This document shows, piece by piece, positions 1 to 8,310 of a stretch of 64,000 nt of DNA. Position 1 is the stretch's first letter; the number at the start of each line of letters is the position of its first letter. The translations under genes and the position numbers were made by a program. The notes below the pieces were generated by a model. The model did not search any database and was not told the DNA's origin. It saw only the letters and a list, made by a program, of their open reading frames with translations. The stretch is from CAVOHU01 sp963843385. Lineage in GTDB: Bacteria > Acidobacteriota > Vicinamibacteria > Vicinamibacterales > JAKQTR01. The stretch covers positions 310,001 through 374,000 of the forward strand of contig CAWJJY010000001.1 in assembly GCA_963843385.1 (NCBI GenBank), read 5' to 3'.

Positions 1-1386
1 ATTGGGCACACCCCGCGCGAGCATGCCCATCTGGATGTCGTGCGCCAGCGCCAGCTCGCGATCGAGGACCTGTCGCTTGGCCGCTTCTTCCACCAGCGCG
101 AGGTTGCGGACGCGCAGGGCGGCGGCCGACGCGAGCGACACGAGCAACTCGAGGTCCTGTTCGGAGAATCGCTTGACGTGCATCCGCGAGTAGAGCGCGA
201 TCATGCCCAGACATCCGTCGGCATCGAGCAATGGAGCCGCAACGATGCTGCGAACGCCGGACGCCAGGATGCTCTCCGCGCCCGAGAACCGCTCGTCGAG
301 CTGCGCGTCGAGCACCAGGGCCGCCGCGCCCTTGACGGTGACCTCCTCGGCCAGGCGCCGGGACACCAGCAGGCGGCCGGTCGAGCGGGGCGACTGGCGC
401 TCCGCGGCCTTGTAGAGCTCGCCGTCGGCCCCGCGCAGGAAGATGGCGGCGTCCTCGGGCTGCAGCACCTCGAAAGCCCTGTCCAGGATCATGTCGAGCA
501 GCTCGGCACGGGAGATGGGCCTGGCCAGCGCGCGGTGCACCTCGTTGAGCAGGCGCAGCCGGGACGAGGCTCCCGCGTCGGATCCCGCGATTTGCATCAT
601 CTCCGCGGCCGGGCGGAGCAGGGAGACCACCGATTCGTCGGCTGGCGCCGGATCGATCGCGGTGGCCGCCCGCGGCGGCGCCGTCTTCTGGCCCGGCGTT
701 CCGACCACCAGCCTGGTGTCGCCCACCCGGATCGCGTCGCCGGACTTGAGAGCGATGGGCTCCGACAGCCGCTGCTCGTTCAGCAGCGTTCCGTTCCTGG
801 ACCCCAGATCCTCGACCAGCCAGGCCCCGCCCTGGCGAAAGACCCTGGCGTGGCGCCGCGAGACGCTGTGATCCGTGACCGTGACATCGGCCTGATCCGA
901 GCGCCCGAGGATGACAGAGTCCGACGTGAAGGTCCGCTCGAAGTACTTGCCGCCCGGAGCTTCGACGTGCAGCAGGAGCGGCGCGGTGTCCAGGCCGGTG
1001 GACGCGTCGCGGCCAGAAGCCGTGGTGGTGTGGAGGTCCGGGGCCTTTGGCGCCTCGGCGGAGCCGGACGCCGAGATGGCGGCGCCGGTGGACTTGAAGA
1101 GCGGAAGAAAGCCCGCCAGATCGAACACCTGCCGAACGGATTCACCGAGGTTCGAGAGCTCGAAACTCCCACGGCCCCCGCTCAGCCGCTTGGCCGCGAC
1201 GAGCAGCACGCGCAGGCCCGCGCTGGAGATGTAGTCGACGCGCGAGAAATCCACCACGAGCTTGCGCTCGCCGGCGTCCAGCGCCGCGCTCAGAGCCTTC
1301 TCCACCGCATCGCTCGTCGTGCTGTCGATGCGGCCCGCCGGGGCGACGACGATCGTGTCACCGCGCTTGACCTGCCGGATTTCCAT
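1..1386 (-). CDS. STAS-FHA-GAF protein leading into a SpoIIE/PP2C-type phosphatase (C-terminus beyond window)
   Basis: The 462 residues visible form one uninterrupted frame read leftwards off the window edge. Residues 1-100 are a STAS domain like anti-sigma-factor antagonists, with 'VDFSRVDYISSAGLRVLL' around the usual phospho-serine. An FHA domain follows (about 135-215), with GRSDQADV, HSVSRRHA and LGSRNGT. A GAF domain spans about 255-430. The last residues (ELALAHDIQMGMLARG) match the start of RsbU/SpoIIE phosphatase domains, so the missing part is probably the catalytic phosphatase. Start at 1386 is preceded by AGGAAGAG; an in-frame ATG at 1407 is also possible. The downstream kinase-like gene at 1500-2006 reads the same way. 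I infer partner-switching control of a sigma factor, with antagonist and phosphatase fused. Only domain identity is visible, not the target. Confidence 0.85.
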   Translation of the reverse strand, partial: MEIRQVKRGDTIVVAPAGRIDSTTSDAVEKALSAALDAGERKLVVDFSRVDYISSAGLRVLLVAAKRLSGGRGSFELSNLGESVRQVFDLAGFLPLFKSTGAAISASGSAEAPKAPDLHTTTASGRDASTGLDTAPLLLHVEAPGGKYFERTFTSDSVILGRSDQADVTVTDHSVSRRHARVFRQGGAWLVEDLGSRNGTLLNEQRLSEPIALKSGDAIRVGDTRLVVGTPGQKTAPPRAATAIDPAPADESVVSLLRPAAEMMQIAGSDAGASSRLRLLNEVHRALARPISRAELLDMILDRAFEVLQPEDAAIFLRGADGELYKAAERQSPRSTGRLLVSRRLAEEVTVKGAAALVLDAQLDERFSGAESILASGVRSIVAAPLLDADGCLGMIALYSRMHVKRFSEQDLELLVSLASAAALRVRNLALVEEAAKRQVLDRELALAHDIQMGMLARGVPN

Positions 1387-1499
1387 GCGAGCACTCTTCC
1401 TGCCCATTTCCCCCGGAACGACGGCCTGGTCACGCCTCCGATGCCGACCACGCCGTCGGGCCGCCCCCGGAGCCGGCCCGGCGCGGACGCACCGGCCTC

Positions 1500-2006
1500 T
1501 CAGGGACGCGGACTGGCTGGCGCGTCTGGCCCGGTCGATGCGGATTCCCCGGCCGGGAGGCGGCGCGCGAACACGAACCGGTTTCGCTCGCCCTGCCTCT
1601 GGTAGGACACCCGGTCCATGAGGTTCCTGACGAAGTGCACCCCCAGCCCTCCCGGCCGCCTGGCGTCCAGCGCCGAGGCGGTGTCGGGAGCCGGCAGCGA
1701 GAGAGGGTTGAATGCCGGGCCGTCATCGAGGACGGTGACCTCGAGCGTGTCATCCGACCACGTGAACACAGCCTCGACGTACCCGTCCGGCCTGCCGGAC
1801 AGCCCGTGGCCGATGCTGTTCGACAGGACCTCGTCGAGAGCCAGGCCCATCTGCCACGCCGCATCCGTCGCGATCCCGCAACGAAGGCGAAAGTGCTCGA
1901 ACGCCTGGCTGGCCTGGCGCAGGCCTTCTGGTGTGCCTGGGATGCGGACGGCAGCTCGTTCGGTTGGTGGCACCTCGGACGCCCCGGGGGAATCGACCGC
2001 CATCAT
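1500..2006 (-). CDS. RsbW-like anti-sigma regulatory serine kinase (HATPase)
   Basis: A protein of about 168 residues with a single GHKL ATPase fold like RsbW/SpoIIAB. The N-box is seen in 'ALDEVLSNSIGHGL', the G1 box in 'VLDDGPAFNPL', and the G2 region in 'GGLGVHFVRNLMDRVSY'. Such kinases bind a sigma factor and phosphorylate its STAS antagonist. The STAS-FHA-GAF protein lies about 90 bp downstream on the same strand, so the two probably form one partner-switching module. I place the start at tandem ATGs (2004-2006 and 2001-2003) behind GGAACGGGG. Longer readings would run into the divergent sigma-factor gene. Its sigma target is not shown; the neighbouring ECF gene already has its own membrane anti-sigma factor. 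Confidence 0.85.
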   Translation of the reverse strand: MMAVDSPGASEVPPTERAAVRIPGTPEGLRQASQAFEHFRLRCGIATDAAWQMGLALDEVLSNSIGHGLSGRPDGYVEAVFTWSDDTLEVTVLDDGPAFNPLSLPAPDTASALDARRPGGLGVHFVRNLMDRVSYQRQGERNRFVFARRLPAGESASTGPDAPASPRP

Positions 2007-2082
2007 AGCATCCCCGTTCCTGTGATATAAGGACCCGGTCGGCAACAACGGTCCCAACTTTCCCGCCGCCCAAGTGTCTTTT

Positions 2083-2625
2083 ATGGTGAGCGCGGACGAA
2101 GACAGCCTTCTCGTAGCGCGATGCCTGGCGGGTGACACCACCGCCTTCCGGCCCCTGGTCGAGCGGTACCAGCGGGTTCTGTTCACGGTAGCGGTCCGGA
2201 TGCTCGGTGACCGGGACGAGGCAGCTGACGCCGCGCAGAGCGCGTTTGTCAGGGCCTACGAGAAACTGGCGACCTACGACGACTCGCACAAGTTCTTCAG
2301 CTGGCTCTATCGGATCCTGGTGAACGAATGCCTCAACGTGAAGCGCGGACGCCGCGGGATGGAGCCGCTCGACCCCAGGTTGGCGGGGCCGGGCAATCCG
2401 CTCGAGACGCTGGAGGCGTCCGAGAGACGGGCCAGGGTCCAGAAGGCCATTGCGACGCTGCCGCGAACGCTTCGTGAGGTCATCGTGCTTCGGCACTATG
2501 CCGGGCTGTCGTACCTGGAAATCGCTGAACTGATCGACGTGCCGGAGAAGACCGTGAAATCGCGGCTCTACGATGCGCGTCAGCAGCTGGGGCGCACGCT
2601 CCTGGGTTGGGATCGACTGTCATGA
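2083..2625 (+). CDS. ECF-family RNA polymerase sigma factor (RpoE-like)
   Basis: A 180-residue ECF (sigma-70 group 4) factor. Region 2 lies at about residues 15-90 ('AFRPLVERYQRVLFTVA', 'DEAADAAQSAFVRAYEKL', 'FFSWLYRILVNECLN'). Region 4 lies at about 120-175 ('TLPRTLREVIVLRHYAGL', 'EIAELIDVPEKTVKSRL'). ATG 2083 gives the normal N-terminus; a GTG at 2074 would add three residues. No strong ribosome-binding site is visible, so it may be poorly initiated or leaderless. Its stop overlaps the start of the anti-sigma gene by 4 bp (ATGA), which indicates translational coupling. It is divergent from the RsbW-like gene. Confidence 0.92.
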   Translation: MVSADEDSLLVARCLAGDTTAFRPLVERYQRVLFTVAVRMLGDRDEAADAAQSAFVRAYEKLATYDDSHKFFSWLYRILVNECLNVKRGRRGMEPLDPRLAGPGNPLETLEASERRARVQKAIATLPRTLREVIVLRHYAGLSYLEIAELIDVPEKTVKSRLYDARQQLGRTLLGWDRLS

Positions 2626-5171
2626 CCGAACCCCTTGACGATGAACTGCTGAACGCCGAGCTTGACGGGGCGTTGACGGTTCAGGAAGCCGCTCGCCTGC
2701 GCGAGCGCCTGGCCACCGACGGTCAGGCCAGGGCGCGTGCCGACCAGCTGAAACGTCTGGTGGAACTGGTCGACGACCTGGGCGTCGAGGACACGCCTCC
2801 GGCATTCACCGACCGGGTCATGCGAAGCGTGACGTCCGGACACCCCGCGCGTGCGGGATGGCCCAGCCGTGTGGCTGCGCTCGTTCAATCGGCGTGGAAC
2901 GCACTTTCCGTGGGGTCACCGCGTGACCCACGTCGGCGTGAAGGGCGTGGGGATGCCCCCCACTGGAATTCCGGCTGGTCCGGAGGAGGAGCTGTCGTGG
3001 CGAAGAAGGCACTGTGGATCGTGGCCGGCCTGGCAGTCGTGGCGATCGTGGTCGTCGTCAGCTACTCGGGCTTCCGGTCGGTCGACCGAGGGGCCGAGGG
3101 CACGATCACGGCGGCCAATCGGTACCAGGCGCAGCAGATGTCCGACAAGGACGTCGTACTCGACAACGTGGCGGTGCAGGAGTTCCTCCAGAGCGACACC
3201 TGGGATCGCATGCTGAAGGACAAGAACGTCCGCAATCTCCTGGCGAATGCCGAGATGCGCAGCGCGCTGGCGGACCCGTCGTTCGCGAGACAGCTCGCGA
3301 GCCCGACGCTTGCCGCTGAGCTTGCCAGCCGGGGCTTCCAGGACGTGATGGCGGATGCGAACCTGCGGGCGATGTTGAGCAACAAGGGCTTTGCCGACGC
3401 GCTCGCCGACGCGAACCTGCGCGCCATGCTCGGGACCAAGGGCTTTGCCGACGCGCTGGCGGATGCGAACCTGCGGGCCCTGCTCGGCAACAAGGGCTTC
3501 GCCGATGCGCTCTCCGACGCGAACCTGCGGGCGCAGCTCAAGGACAAGGGCTTCGCCGACGCGCTGGCGGATGCGAACCTGCGGGCGCAGTTGAGCAGCA
3601 AGGGCTTCGCCGACCTCATGGCGGACGCGAACCTCCGGGCGATGCTCGGCAGCAAGGGCTTCGCCGACGCGCTGGCGGATGCGAACCTCCGCGCGCTGTT
3701 CAGCAACAAGGGCTTTGCCGATGCGATGGCGGACGCGAACCTGCGGGCGCAGCTGTCGAGCAAGGGCTTTGCCGATGCGCTGGCGGATGCGAGCCTGCGG
3801 GCGCAGTTGAGCAGCAAGGGCTTTGCCGACGCGCTGGCGGATGCGAGCCTCCGGGCCGGGATGACGAGCAAGGGCTTCGCCGATGCGCTGGCGGACGCCA
3901 GCCTGCGGGCGCAGCTGAGCAGCAAGAGCTTCGCCGACGCGCTGGCGGATCCGAACCTGCGGGGGCTGTGGATCATCAGGCGCTTCGGGGACGTGCTGGC
4001 GGATGCGAACCTGCGGTCGCAGTTGATGAGCAAGGGCTTCGCCGACGCACTCTCTGACGCGAACCTGCGCGCGCTCATCGGCAACAAGGGCTTCGCCGAT
4101 GCGCTGGCCGACGCGAACCTGCGGGCCCAGCTCGGCAGCAAGGGCTTCGCCGACGCGCTCTCCGACGCGAACCTGAAGGCGCAGCTCAACAGCCGCGGCT
4201 TCCAGGGCATGCTGGCGGACGCGAACCTGCGGGCGATGCTCGCCAGCAAGGGCTTCGCCGATGTGCTGGCCGACGCGAGCATGCGCGCGCAACTCAGCAG
4301 CCGCGGCTTCCAGGGCATGCTGGCGGACGCGAACCTGCGGGCGATGCTCGGCAGCAAGGGCTTCGCCGACGCGCTCTCCGACGCGAACCTGCGGGCGATG
4401 CTGAGCAACAAGGGCTTCGCCGCCGCCATGGCGGATGCGAACCTGCGGGCGATGCTCGGCAGCAAGGGCTTCGCGGATGTGCTGGCCGACGCGAACCTGC
4501 GCGCGATGCTGAGCAACAAGGGCTTCGCCGACGCGTTCTCCGACGCGAACCTGCGCGCGCAGTTGATGAGCAAAGGCTTCGCGGGTGCGCTCTCCGACGC
4601 GAACCTGCGCGCACAGCTCGCCACTCAGGGCTTCGCCGACGCGCTGGCGGACGCGAACCTGCGGGCGCAGCTCAACAGCCGTGGCCTCCAGAGCGTGCTG
4701 GCGGATGCGAGCCTGCGCGCGATGCTGAGCAACAAGGGCTTCGCCGATGCGCTGGCGGACGTGAACCTGCGGCAGCAGCTGACGAGCAAGGGCTTCGCCG
4801 ATGCCCTGGCGGATGTGAACCTGCGGGCGTTGCTGAACAACCGGGGCTTCAGTGAAGCAATGGCGGATGCGAACCTGCGGGCGATGCTGAGCAACAAGGG
4901 CTTCGCCGATGCGCTGGCCAACGCGAACCTGCGGGCGCAGCTCAACAGCCGCGGCTTCCAGGATGTTCTGGCGGACGCGAACCTGCGAGCGATGCTGTCG
5001 ACCAAGGGCTTCCAGAGCGTCATGGCGGACGCGAACCTGCGCGCCATGATCGGGAGCCAGGGCTTCGCGGATGCGATCGCAGACGCCAACTTCCAGGCGG
5101 CCCTGCGGCAGGCCGGCTTCAGTGCGGCGCTCCAGAGCTCGGCGCTGGTTTCGGCGCTCCAGGCGAAGTAA
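2622..5171 (+). CDS. Membrane anti-sigma factor with 34 x 18-residue exported repeat domain
   Basis: An 849-residue protein encoded directly after the ECF sigma gene with a 4-bp overlap, the usual sigma/anti-sigma arrangement. Residues 1-70 are a short charged helical cytoplasmic domain of anti-sigma type without the zinc-binding HX3CX2C motif. A Pro/Arg-rich linker follows. A single transmembrane helix spans about 129-148 (LWIVAGLAVVAIVVVVS). The remaining 700 residues should therefore be extracytoplasmic. From residue 238 to the stop they are 34 contiguous 18-residue repeats (consensus GFADALADANLRAMLSNK) with no insertions. Residues 175-237 hold degenerate relatives, resembling STI1-like helical motifs. 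Typical anti-sigma factors have far smaller sensor domains. Anti-sigma function is inferred from context and topology. Confidence 0.85.
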   Translation: MTEPLDDELLNAELDGALTVQEAARLRERLATDGQARARADQLKRLVELVDDLGVEDTPPAFTDRVMRSVTSGHPARAGWPSRVAALVQSAWNALSVGSPRDPRRREGRGDAPHWNSGWSGGGAVVAKKALWIVAGLAVVAIVVVVSYSGFRSVDRGAEGTITAANRYQAQQMSDKDVVLDNVAVQEFLQSDTWDRMLKDKNVRNLLANAEMRSALADPSFARQLASPTLAAELASRGFQDVMADANLRAMLSNKGFADALADANLRAMLGTKGFADALADANLRALLGNKGFADALSDANLRAQLKDKGFADALADANLRAQLSSKGFADLMADANLRAMLGSKGFADALADANLRALFSNKGFADAMADANLRAQLSSKGFADALADASLRAQLSSKGFADALADASLRAGMTSKGFADALADASLRAQLSSKSFADALADPNLRGLWIIRRFGDVLADANLRSQLMSKGFADALSDANLRALIGNKGFADALADANLRAQLGSKGFADALSDANLKAQLNSRGFQGMLADANLRAMLASKGFADVLADASMRAQLSSRGFQGMLADANLRAMLGSKGFADALSDANLRAMLSNKGFAAAMADANLRAMLGSKGFADVLADANLRAMLSNKGFADAFSDANLRAQLMSKGFAGALSDANLRAQLATQGFADALADANLRAQLNSRGLQSVLADASLRAMLSNKGFADALADVNLRQQLTSKGFADALADVNLRALLNNRGFSEAMADANLRAMLSNKGFADALANANLRAQLNSRGFQDVLADANLRAMLSTKGFQSVMADANLRAMIGSQGFADAIADANFQAALRQAGFSAALQSSALVSALQAK
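3333..5168 (+). repeat. 54-bp in-frame tandem repeat, 34 units
   Basis: Thirty-four head-to-tail 54-bp units run without any insertion or deletion to the stop codon (34 x 54 = 1836 bp). Each encodes 18 residues, most often GFADALADANLRAMLSNK. Conserved positions are Phe2, Asp4, Leu6, Asp8, Leu11, Arg12 and Leu15; positions 14 and 16-18 vary most. Unit 12 is the most divergent (SFADALADPNLRGLWIIR). Eighteen residues equal five turns of an alpha-helix, so a regular helical or solenoid fold is plausible. Variation between units suggests old duplication kept under selection. Confidence 0.97.
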
Positions 5172-5199
5172 GCCCGCCTGACTCGACACGTGCTCGAAG

Positions 5200-5238
5200 C
5201 GACCCCGGCGATTCCAACGCGGACCGCCGGGGTCGTTT
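5200..5238 (+). terminator. Probable rho-independent terminator after the sigma/anti-sigma operon
   Basis: A perfect 11-bp GC-rich stem (5200-5210 with 5225-5235, core CGACCCCGGCG) and a 14-nt loop are followed by a short T run, 28 bp after the anti-sigma stop codon. Confidence 0.75.
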
Positions 5239-5307
5239 CATGTACATTTGCCGTGAGCCTGAGGTAACATCTCGGCCCGAACGCCAGTCAACCCGCCGGA
5301 GGTTCGC

Positions 5308-8292
5308 ATGAACCGAGCTGCTGCCCCGAAGCCGGTAGACGCAGTCGGATACGGCACGCCCCTCGTCTGTGCGGTCCTCTGTCTTGCGCTCGTCCTCGTC
5401 CCGGTGCCGTCGTCCGCCCAGCTCGGGAAGGTCGAGGTCGGCAATCTGCGCCTCGTCTACTTCGAGGGCAGCGAGTCCTACCTGGCGCCGCACGTCGCGC
5501 GCGCGTACCTGAACTCCATGGCCTTCCAGCAGAAACTGCTCGGATTCGAGACCAAAGACAAGGTGTCGGTGCTGCTGCTCGATCTGTCGGATTCCGGAAA
5601 TGCCGGAGCGAGCGTCGTGCCGCGCGACACGCTGATGGTGCAGATCGCGCCGTTGAGCTTCGCCTTCGAAACGCTCGCCGCCAACGAGCGGATGACGACC
5701 ATCATGAACCACGAGCTGGTTCACATCGCGACAATGGACCAGGCGACCGGGCCCGACAGGTTCTTCCGGGGGCTGTTTGGCGGCAAGGTCAACCCGATCG
5801 CCGAGCAGCCGGAGACGATCCTCTACTTCTACCTCACGACCCCGCGAGCCGCCGCGCCGCGGTGGTATCACGAAGGCATCGCGGTGTTCATCGACACCTG
5901 GATGGCGGGCGGGATCGGACGGGCGCAGAGCGGCTATGACGAGATGGTGTTCCGCTCGATCGTCCGGGACGGTGCGCACATCTACGACCCGCTCGGCCTG
6001 GCGTCGGAAGGGACAAAGATCGACTTCCAGCTCGAGATCAATTCGTACCTCTACGGCGCGCGGTTCATGACGTGGCTGGCGAGGCGCCATTCGCCCGAGA
6101 AGCTCATCGAATGGGTGACGCGGCACCCGGGATCCAGCGCCTCCTACTCGGGCCAGTTCAGGAAGGTCTACGGGCAATCGATCGAGGACGCGTGGCGCGA
6201 GTGGATCGCGGCCGAGCAGGACTTCCAAACGAAGAACCTCGAGGCCATCCGCAAGTACCCGATCACGCCGTTCAAGGACCTGTCCCCTCGCGCCCTGGGA
6301 TCCGTCTCCCGCGCGTACTACGACCCGGCCGGCCGGAAGATCTACGCGGCCTTCAACTACCCGGGAGTCGTGGCGCACGTCGGCGCAATCTCGATGGACA
6401 CCGGCGCGGTGGAGAAGATCGTCGACATCAAGGGGCCGACCATCTACACGGTCACCTCGATCGCGTTCGATCCCGCCACCCGCACCATCTTCTACACGAC
6501 CGACAACAACGACTTCCGCGACCTGGTGTCGGTCGACCCGGCAACCCGCCGCGTCACGCTGCTCCAGAAAGACGCCCGCATCGGCGACATCGTCTTCAAC
6601 AGGGCCGACAGGTCCTTGTGGGGCATCCGGCACCTGAACGGCATCTGCACGCTCGTTCGGATTCCTCCCCCCTACACGCAGTGGAACCGCGTCGTCTCGT
6701 TTCCCTACGGCCTGGTGCCCTACGATCTGGATGTGTCTCCGGACGGGAAGCGGGTGTCCGCGTCGTTCGGCGAAATCAGCGGCCGCCAGTCGGTGAGGAT
6801 CTTCGACGCCGACAAGCTGCTCGCCGGCGACATGACGCCCCTGCAGGATTTCGACTTCGGCGGGTCGACCGTGCCGTCGAACTTCACGTTTTCCGCCGAC
6901 GGCCAGTACCTGTACGGCAGCTCCTACTTCACCGGCGTGTCGAACATCTACCGCTATAACATCGCGACGAAGGAGACCGACGCCCTGACCAACGCCGAGA
7001 CGGGATTCTTCAGGCCGATCCCGATCGAAGGCGACCAGCTCATCGTGTTCCGGTACTCGGGGCAGGGGTGGGTGCCATCCCGCATCCCGGCGAAGAAGCT
7101 CGAGGATCTGAGCGCCATCACGTTCCTCGGCCAGAAGGTCATCGAAGAGCACCCGATCCTCCAGAAGTGGATGGTCGGCTCACCCGCGGCAGTGCCCTAC
7201 GAGACGATGCCGAAGCAGACGGGCACCTACCGCCTCTTCGGCGGGCTCAAGCTCGAGTCGCTCTATCCGATCGTCCAGGGGTACAAAGAGAGCCAGGCAC
7301 TCGGCGTGCGGCTCAACTTCTCGGACCCGCTGCAACTGAATCGCCTGAACCTCTCGGCCACCTACTCCGCGCTCGGGACGCTCAAGGCGGACGAGCGCGT
7401 CCACCTGCGGGCAGAGTATCAGCGGTACGACTGGCGGCTGCGGGCCCAGTACAACAACGCCGATTTCTACGATCTGTTCGGGCCGACGAAAAAGGGGCGC
7501 AAGGGGTACCTGTTCGGCGTCGGCTACAAGCGATCGCTGCTCTGGGACGACCCGCGCTCGCTCGGCCTGGAGCTCGATGCCAGCTACTCCGGCAATCTCG
7601 ATGCGTTGCCGGCCTACCAGAACGTGCCGGTCTCGGTGACCACGCTGGGATCGCTTCAGGCAAAGCTGCTGTATAGCGACGTCAGGGGATCGCTCGGGAA
7701 AGTCGACGACGAAAAGGGACGGAAGGCGTCGCTGGTGGCCGCGGCAGACTACGTGGACAGGACGTTCGTGCCAGGCTTCTACGCGACCTTCGACGAAGGC
7801 GTCGCCCTCCCGGCCGGGCACTGGTCGCTGTGGCTGCGAAGCGCGGCGGGCTTCTCACCGGCCGACGCCGACAACAAGTTCGCAAACTTCTACTTCGGCG
7901 GCTTCGGCAACAACTGGGTCGATCACGGGAGCGAGAAGCGCTACCGGGATTTCACGAGCCTCCCAGGCGCAAAGCTGAACGAGGTGCCGGGGCGCAACTT
8001 CGTGAAATCCACCCTCGAGCTCAACCTCCCGCCGGTCAGGTTCAGCCGCCTCGGCGTGCCGGACTTCTACATCTCGTGGATGCGTCCCGCGATATTCGCG
8101 ACCGGGCTCGTCACCAATCTCGACAACCGGTCGATACGGCGGACGGTCTACGATGTCGGCGGCCAGCTCGACTTCCGGTTCAGCATCCTGGGCACGCTGG
8201 ACATGGGGCTGTCGGTCGGCGCGGCGGTCGCCTTCGAGGAAGGCCGCCGGCTGGGCAACGAAGCGATGGTCTCCGTCAAGGTGCTCAGGTAG
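5308..8292 (+). CDS. Secreted gluzincin metallopeptidase / beta-propeller / outer-membrane barrel protein
   Basis: A 994-residue exported protein with a signal peptide at residues 1-37 (ending PSSA-Q). A peptidase MA-like zinc site follows: HELVH at about residue 134, then a second Glu in 'YHEGIAVF' about 55 residues later. Residues 330-620 show repeated propeller blades with Asp-box-like 'DPATRT', 'SPDGKRV' and 'SADGQYL'. The C-terminal third has alternating aromatic strands ending in a terminal strand (MVSVKVLR), like a surface barrel. GGAGG precedes the ATG by 7 bp. The architecture is common among Acidobacteriota secreted proteins. Substrate is unknown; both proteolysis and barrel insertion are inferred from motifs. 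Confidence 0.8.
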   Translation: MNRAAAPKPVDAVGYGTPLVCAVLCLALVLVPVPSSAQLGKVEVGNLRLVYFEGSESYLAPHVARAYLNSMAFQQKLLGFETKDKVSVLLLDLSDSGNAGASVVPRDTLMVQIAPLSFAFETLAANERMTTIMNHELVHIATMDQATGPDRFFRGLFGGKVNPIAEQPETILYFYLTTPRAAAPRWYHEGIAVFIDTWMAGGIGRAQSGYDEMVFRSIVRDGAHIYDPLGLASEGTKIDFQLEINSYLYGARFMTWLARRHSPEKLIEWVTRHPGSSASYSGQFRKVYGQSIEDAWREWIAAEQDFQTKNLEAIRKYPITPFKDLSPRALGSVSRAYYDPAGRKIYAAFNYPGVVAHVGAISMDTGAVEKIVDIKGPTIYTVTSIAFDPATRTIFYTTDNNDFRDLVSVDPATRRVTLLQKDARIGDIVFNRADRSLWGIRHLNGICTLVRIPPPYTQWNRVVSFPYGLVPYDLDVSPDGKRVSASFGEISGRQSVRIFDADKLLAGDMTPLQDFDFGGSTVPSNFTFSADGQYLYGSSYFTGVSNIYRYNIATKETDALTNAETGFFRPIPIEGDQLIVFRYSGQGWVPSRIPAKKLEDLSAITFLGQKVIEEHPILQKWMVGSPAAVPYETMPKQTGTYRLFGGLKLESLYPIVQGYKESQALGVRLNFSDPLQLNRLNLSATYSALGTLKADERVHLRAEYQRYDWRLRAQYNNADFYDLFGPTKKGRKGYLFGVGYKRSLLWDDPRSLGLELDASYSGNLDALPAYQNVPVSVTTLGSLQAKLLYSDVRGSLGKVDDEKGRKASLVAAADYVDRTFVPGFYATFDEGVALPAGHWSLWLRSAAGFSPADADNKFANFYFGGFGNNWVDHGSEKRYRDFTSLPGAKLNEVPGRNFVKSTLELNLPPVRFSRLGVPDFYISWMRPAIFATGLVTNLDNRSIRRTVYDVGGQLDFRFSILGTLDMGLSVGAAVAFEEGRRLGNEAMVSVKVLR

Positions 8293-8310
8293 GTCAGGTG
8301 GGGCGTTTCG

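Noticed and set aside
40..1605. Rightward 521-codon frame at the window start
   Set aside because: Antisense to clear STAS, FHA and GAF domains.
3333..5168. Tandem repeats considered as a CRISPR-like or minisatellite array
   Set aside because: Units are contiguous with no spacers and stay in frame with the anti-sigma gene, so they are coding repeats.
2916..5189. Long open frames on both strands over the anti-sigma repeat (up to 757 codons antisense)
   Set aside because: A 54-bp repeat without stops in one unit stays open in several frames. These frames encode low-complexity Arg/Gly/Gln-rich strings and lack ribosome-binding sites.
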